From: Burkholderiales bacterium
Lineage (GTDB): Bacteria > Pseudomonadota > Gammaproteobacteria > Burkholderiales > Burkholderiaceae_F
NCBI GenBank assembly: GCA_900290295.1
Contig: OMSW01000258.1
Coordinates: 19,395 to 54,932 of the forward strand
Direction: 5' to 3'
DNA length: 35,538 nucleotides
Shown here: one piece after another, positions 33,258 through 35,538 of the stretch
How the letters are laid out: every line of letters begins with the position of its first letter
Position numbering within the stretch: position 1 is the first letter of the stretch
Program-made: the position numbers and the translations under genes
Notes under the pieces: model-generated
What the model was told of the DNA's origin: nothing
What the model saw: only the letters and a program-made list of their open reading frames with translations
The model's database searches: none

Positions 33258-34094
33258 ATGCAAACGGAATTGAAGTCATTGAGCCACGCCCAGACCACCA
33301 TGATGGATCTGGCGGTGCGCTTCGGACCCAAAGTGCTGGTGGCGATTCTCATCGTTGCGACCGGCGTGGTCGTTGGGCGGTGGCTCGGGCGGGCAACCGA
33401 TCGCGCGCTCGAACGCATACAACTCGAGCTGCCGGCACGATTGCTGATGGTCCGATTCGTTCGGATTCTGGTGCTCGGGCTTTTTGCCATCATGGCCCTG
33501 CAAAATCTGGGGGTGGAACTGCTCCCACTGATTGCCGGGCTGGGAGTCGCGGGCGCCGGCGTTGCCCTGGCGACGCAGGGCGTACTCAGCAACGCCGTGG
33601 CGGGATTGACGATCATTTTTACCAAGCCCTACCGCATTGGGGAGTCCATCGCGATTGTTGGCGTCGACGGCACGGTAGAATCGATCTCGCTCTTCAATAC
33701 CGTCCTGCGCCACGCCGACCGTTCCTGCATCGTCGTGCCAAATCGCAAGATCGTCGGAGAAATCCTGCACAACTTCGGCCGCATGCGCCAGGCGGATCTG
33801 CGGGTCGGGATCGCCTATGGCGCCGATCTGCACCGCGCCCTGGCGACCATCGAGGGTGTGGTTCGGTCTCATCCGCGCGTTCTGGTGGAACCGGCGCCGC
33901 TGATACAGGTCGCTGCGCTGGGCAGCACTGCCGTGCAGATCACCGCCAAGCCATGGGTCGCGGTCGGCGATTTCGGTTCGGTCGAAGGCGAGCTGAACTT
34001 GCAAATCGTTGATGCCTTGCGCCGGTCCGGGATTGAAATGCCATTGCCGCAGTGTGACGTGCGCCTGTTGGCCCCTGCCAAGATCAGCGCCTGA
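33258..34094 (+). CDS. Small MscS-family mechanosensitive channel
   Basis: A 278-residue inner-membrane channel. Transmembrane segments include FGPKVLVAILIVATGVVVGRWL, VRILVLGLFAIMALQNLGV and the pore helix LIAGLGVAGAGVALATQGVLSNAVAGLTIIF with its Ala/Gly pattern. Then come the beta domain (YRIGESIAIVGVDGTVESISLFNTVLRHAD, VVPNRKIVG) and an alpha/beta cytoplasmic domain. The size is close to E. coli MscS (286). ATG 33258 has AGGA six bases upstream. It probably releases solutes under hypo-osmotic shock. Confidence 0.9.
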   Translation: MQTELKSLSHAQTTMMDLAVRFGPKVLVAILIVATGVVVGRWLGRATDRALERIQLELPARLLMVRFVRILVLGLFAIMALQNLGVELLPLIAGLGVAGAGVALATQGVLSNAVAGLTIIFTKPYRIGESIAIVGVDGTVESISLFNTVLRHADRSCIVVPNRKIVGEILHNFGRMRQADLRVGIAYGADLHRALATIEGVVRSHPRVLVEPAPLIQVAALGSTAVQITAKPWVAVGDFGSVEGELNLQIVDALRRSGIEMPLPQCDVRLLAPAKISA

Positions 34095-34108
34095 TTTGCC
34101 CCGGCAAT

Positions 34109-34139
34109 GTAAGCGCGGACTTCACCATGCCACGCTTAC
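34109..34139. terminator. Possible hairpin between convergent mscS and receptor gene
   Basis: GTAAGCG (34109-34115) pairs with CGCTTAC (34133-34139), and the stem can extend to 10 bp with one mismatch around an 11-base loop. It lies just after mscS and overlaps the 3' end of the receptor gene. There is no T-run, so intrinsic termination is doubtful. Confidence 0.3.
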
Positions 34140-35537
34140 GCTCAGGCGCGCGCTGCGCGCAGCGGCGGGGAAAAGGTAGATAGAACCCCAGGGCGCCAGC
34201 GGTGCCTCGCGCCAGTAGCTGCGGTTGGTCAGATTGTCCACTCCCGCGCGCCAGGTCCAGTGCAGACCCCGGTGCGTCCATGCGTAGCGCACGGCCGTGT
34301 CCCACTGCCAGTAGTTGGGTAAATCGACCGATCCGTCCGGCAGCACGGCCTTGTGTCCCGCGTATGTCCATAAGTTGAGCCAGGTGAATCCGGCAAGAGA
34401 GAGGGGCGACCAGGCGTCTTGCAGCGACGCAGCCAAGGGAGCGACATTGGTGGCCGCCTTGCCGACCCAGGCCGGATCCACCGCCTGGATCGTCTTGGCA
34501 TCCATGAACGTCACATTTGCCCGCAGTTGCAGCGTCGCAAGGGCCTGCCACTGGGATTCGATCTCCAGCCCCTGGTGACGCTCCACGCGAGCGCCGGCGA
34601 CCTGTAGCGCCTCGCCGTTGCTGAGCGGGACGTTGTCGGGAAACGGTTTATCAATACGAAAAAGCGCCGTGTCGACGAACCAGGCATTGCCTGCGTGTTG
34701 CTTGAAGCCGACCTCGACTTGGCGGCTGCGTTGCGCCGGCAGCACTTGGCCGGGATTGGCGAAGCTCACGGACTGTCCGGTGAACAGGGTGGCGGGGTGG
34801 TTGGGAACACTGTTCACTTCGACGCCGCTGCCGGCGGCCGCGTAGGTGAACCCGCCGCTCCAGGGTTCGTATCCCAGGCCGAACCAGGGCGTGAGGAAAT
34901 GTTGCTGCAGAACTGTGGACTCGGAATCGTTGGTGAGGGAGCTGTCTTGCGTAATACGCGTGAACCGTGCCCCCAGCCAGGTGGACCAGTGCTGCGCGAA
35001 ATGCGCGACGTCGAACGCGTAGAGTTCGTCTAGGTCGGTATTCAGGGGTGCATTGAATACGTTCGGTTGGGCATCGGCCGGCAATGACACCGGCGCATAG
35101 ACGTTGAACACCGGTCCGGCAGGGAAGGAGACGAGGTTGTATACCTGTTGGTACGGGTAGCGTTCGCTGTAGCGAGTCGTGCAGAATCCGAGTGTGAGCT
35201 CCTGTTCGGCACCGGCGGTGACCACGCGCCCATGCAGTCGCGTGTCGGTATCGTTGGTATTGCGCACCTCGTCGTCGCTGATGTACTGGTACACGTCGAC
35301 GTTGTAGTTGCCACAGAGCCCGTTGTAGAGGTAGTAGTAGCCTTGGCCGACGGGTCTATTGCTGTTAAGGCTGCTGTTGAAGTAGGAGCACCCATCGGGG
35401 AACGCAACGCGGTCATTGGCGACACTGCGTTGGGTGCCCGCGTGCAACGATAGATCCCAGTTCGGACCCAAGCGCTGGTTCAGGCGTATCGAGGCACTGG
35501 TCTCGGTGCTTTCAAATGGCTGGGTCCAGGGTTGCGA
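34122..35537 (-). CDS. TonB-dependent siderophore receptor, C-terminal part (partial)
   Basis: The frame is open to the window edge, so this is the last 471 residues of a larger protein without its start, signal peptide or plug domain. The sequence is beta-barrel-like. It contains alternating aromatic strands, SRQVEVGFKQHAGNAWFVDTALFRID, RHQGLEIESQWQALATLQLRANVTFMDAK, and the typical ending GVDNLTNRSYWREA with a final aromatic Trp (LSVSVAW). This is the pattern of ferric-siderophore receptors of the outer membrane. A Met-like TTG at 35471 is internal, not the start. The ligand cannot be told from the barrel alone. Confidence 0.88.
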   Translation of the reverse strand, partial: SQPWTQPFESTETSASIRLNQRLGPNWDLSLHAGTQRSVANDRVAFPDGCSYFNSSLNSNRPVGQGYYYLYNGLCGNYNVDVYQYISDDEVRNTNDTDTRLHGRVVTAGAEQELTLGFCTTRYSERYPYQQVYNLVSFPAGPVFNVYAPVSLPADAQPNVFNAPLNTDLDELYAFDVAHFAQHWSTWLGARFTRITQDSSLTNDSESTVLQQHFLTPWFGLGYEPWSGGFTYAAAGSGVEVNSVPNHPATLFTGQSVSFANPGQVLPAQRSRQVEVGFKQHAGNAWFVDTALFRIDKPFPDNVPLSNGEALQVAGARVERHQGLEIESQWQALATLQLRANVTFMDAKTIQAVDPAWVGKAATNVAPLAASLQDAWSPLSLAGFTWLNLWTYAGHKAVLPDGSVDLPNYWQWDTAVRYAWTHRGLHWTWRAGVDNLTNRSYWREAPLAPWGSIYLFPAAARSARLSVSVAW

Positions 35538-35538
35538 A

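Overview
The window looks like an ordinary chromosomal core segment of a GC-rich betaproteobacterium (Burkholderiales, Rhodocyclales or a relative). The evidence is the high GC content with strong third-position bias, a 67-residue omega subunit next to spoT and greB, a glnA - DUF4124 - ntrB - ntrC block, a kinase - PP2C - rph - rdgB - hemW block, and an E1-E2-E3 pyruvate dehydrogenase operon with a homodimer-type E1. I see no insertion sequence, integrase, CRISPR array, rRNA or tRNA. Two genes are cut by the window edges: a membrane-protein tail on the left and a TonB-dependent receptor on the right.

Layout. 1-120 holds the end of an unknown membrane protein. 417-3624 carries greB (+) converging with and overlapping spoT, which follows rpoZ (-). 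3965-5191 is a proline-rich lipoprotein on the + strand that splits rpoZ-spoT from gmk-yicC (5207-6815, -). 6995-11602 is a tight + strand run: Ser/Thr kinase, PP2C phosphatase, RNase PH, RdgB and HemW. 11880-16634 is the nitrogen block glnA, a DUF4124 protein, ntrB and ntrC, with an NtrC-like site and a sigma-54-like promoter upstream of glnA and a good terminator after it. 16680-21995 (-) holds pstS-C-A-B, a periplasmic DUF4124-glutaredoxin and exonuclease III. 22320-28775 (+) is aceE, aceF, a GNAT acetyltransferase and lpdA, the last three overlapping end to end. 28855-29418 (-) is a small membrane protein. 29470-34094 (+) is rpiA, an unusual three-domain QueD-like protein, queE, a short-chain dehydrogenase, an FlK-like thioesterase and a small MscS channel. 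The receptor lies on the - strand at the right edge.

How the genes fit together. Several adjacent modules deal with nutrient state: SpoT (ppGpp) with omega and GreB at RNA polymerase, NtrBC with glutamine synthetase, and the phosphate transporter. QueD and QueE give two consecutive steps of 7-deazaguanine (queuosine precursor) synthesis. The kinase/phosphatase pair is translationally linked to RNA-processing and nucleotide-sanitising genes, and its targets cannot be read from the sequence.

Most unusual items: a 365-residue protein with three T-fold (QueD-like) units in which the expected catalytic residues are divided between units; a GNAT gene sharing stop/start codons with aceF and lpdA; and a nearly identical ~290 bp tandem repeat encoding the two lipoyl domains of AceF, which includes 7 bp from before the gene's own start codon.
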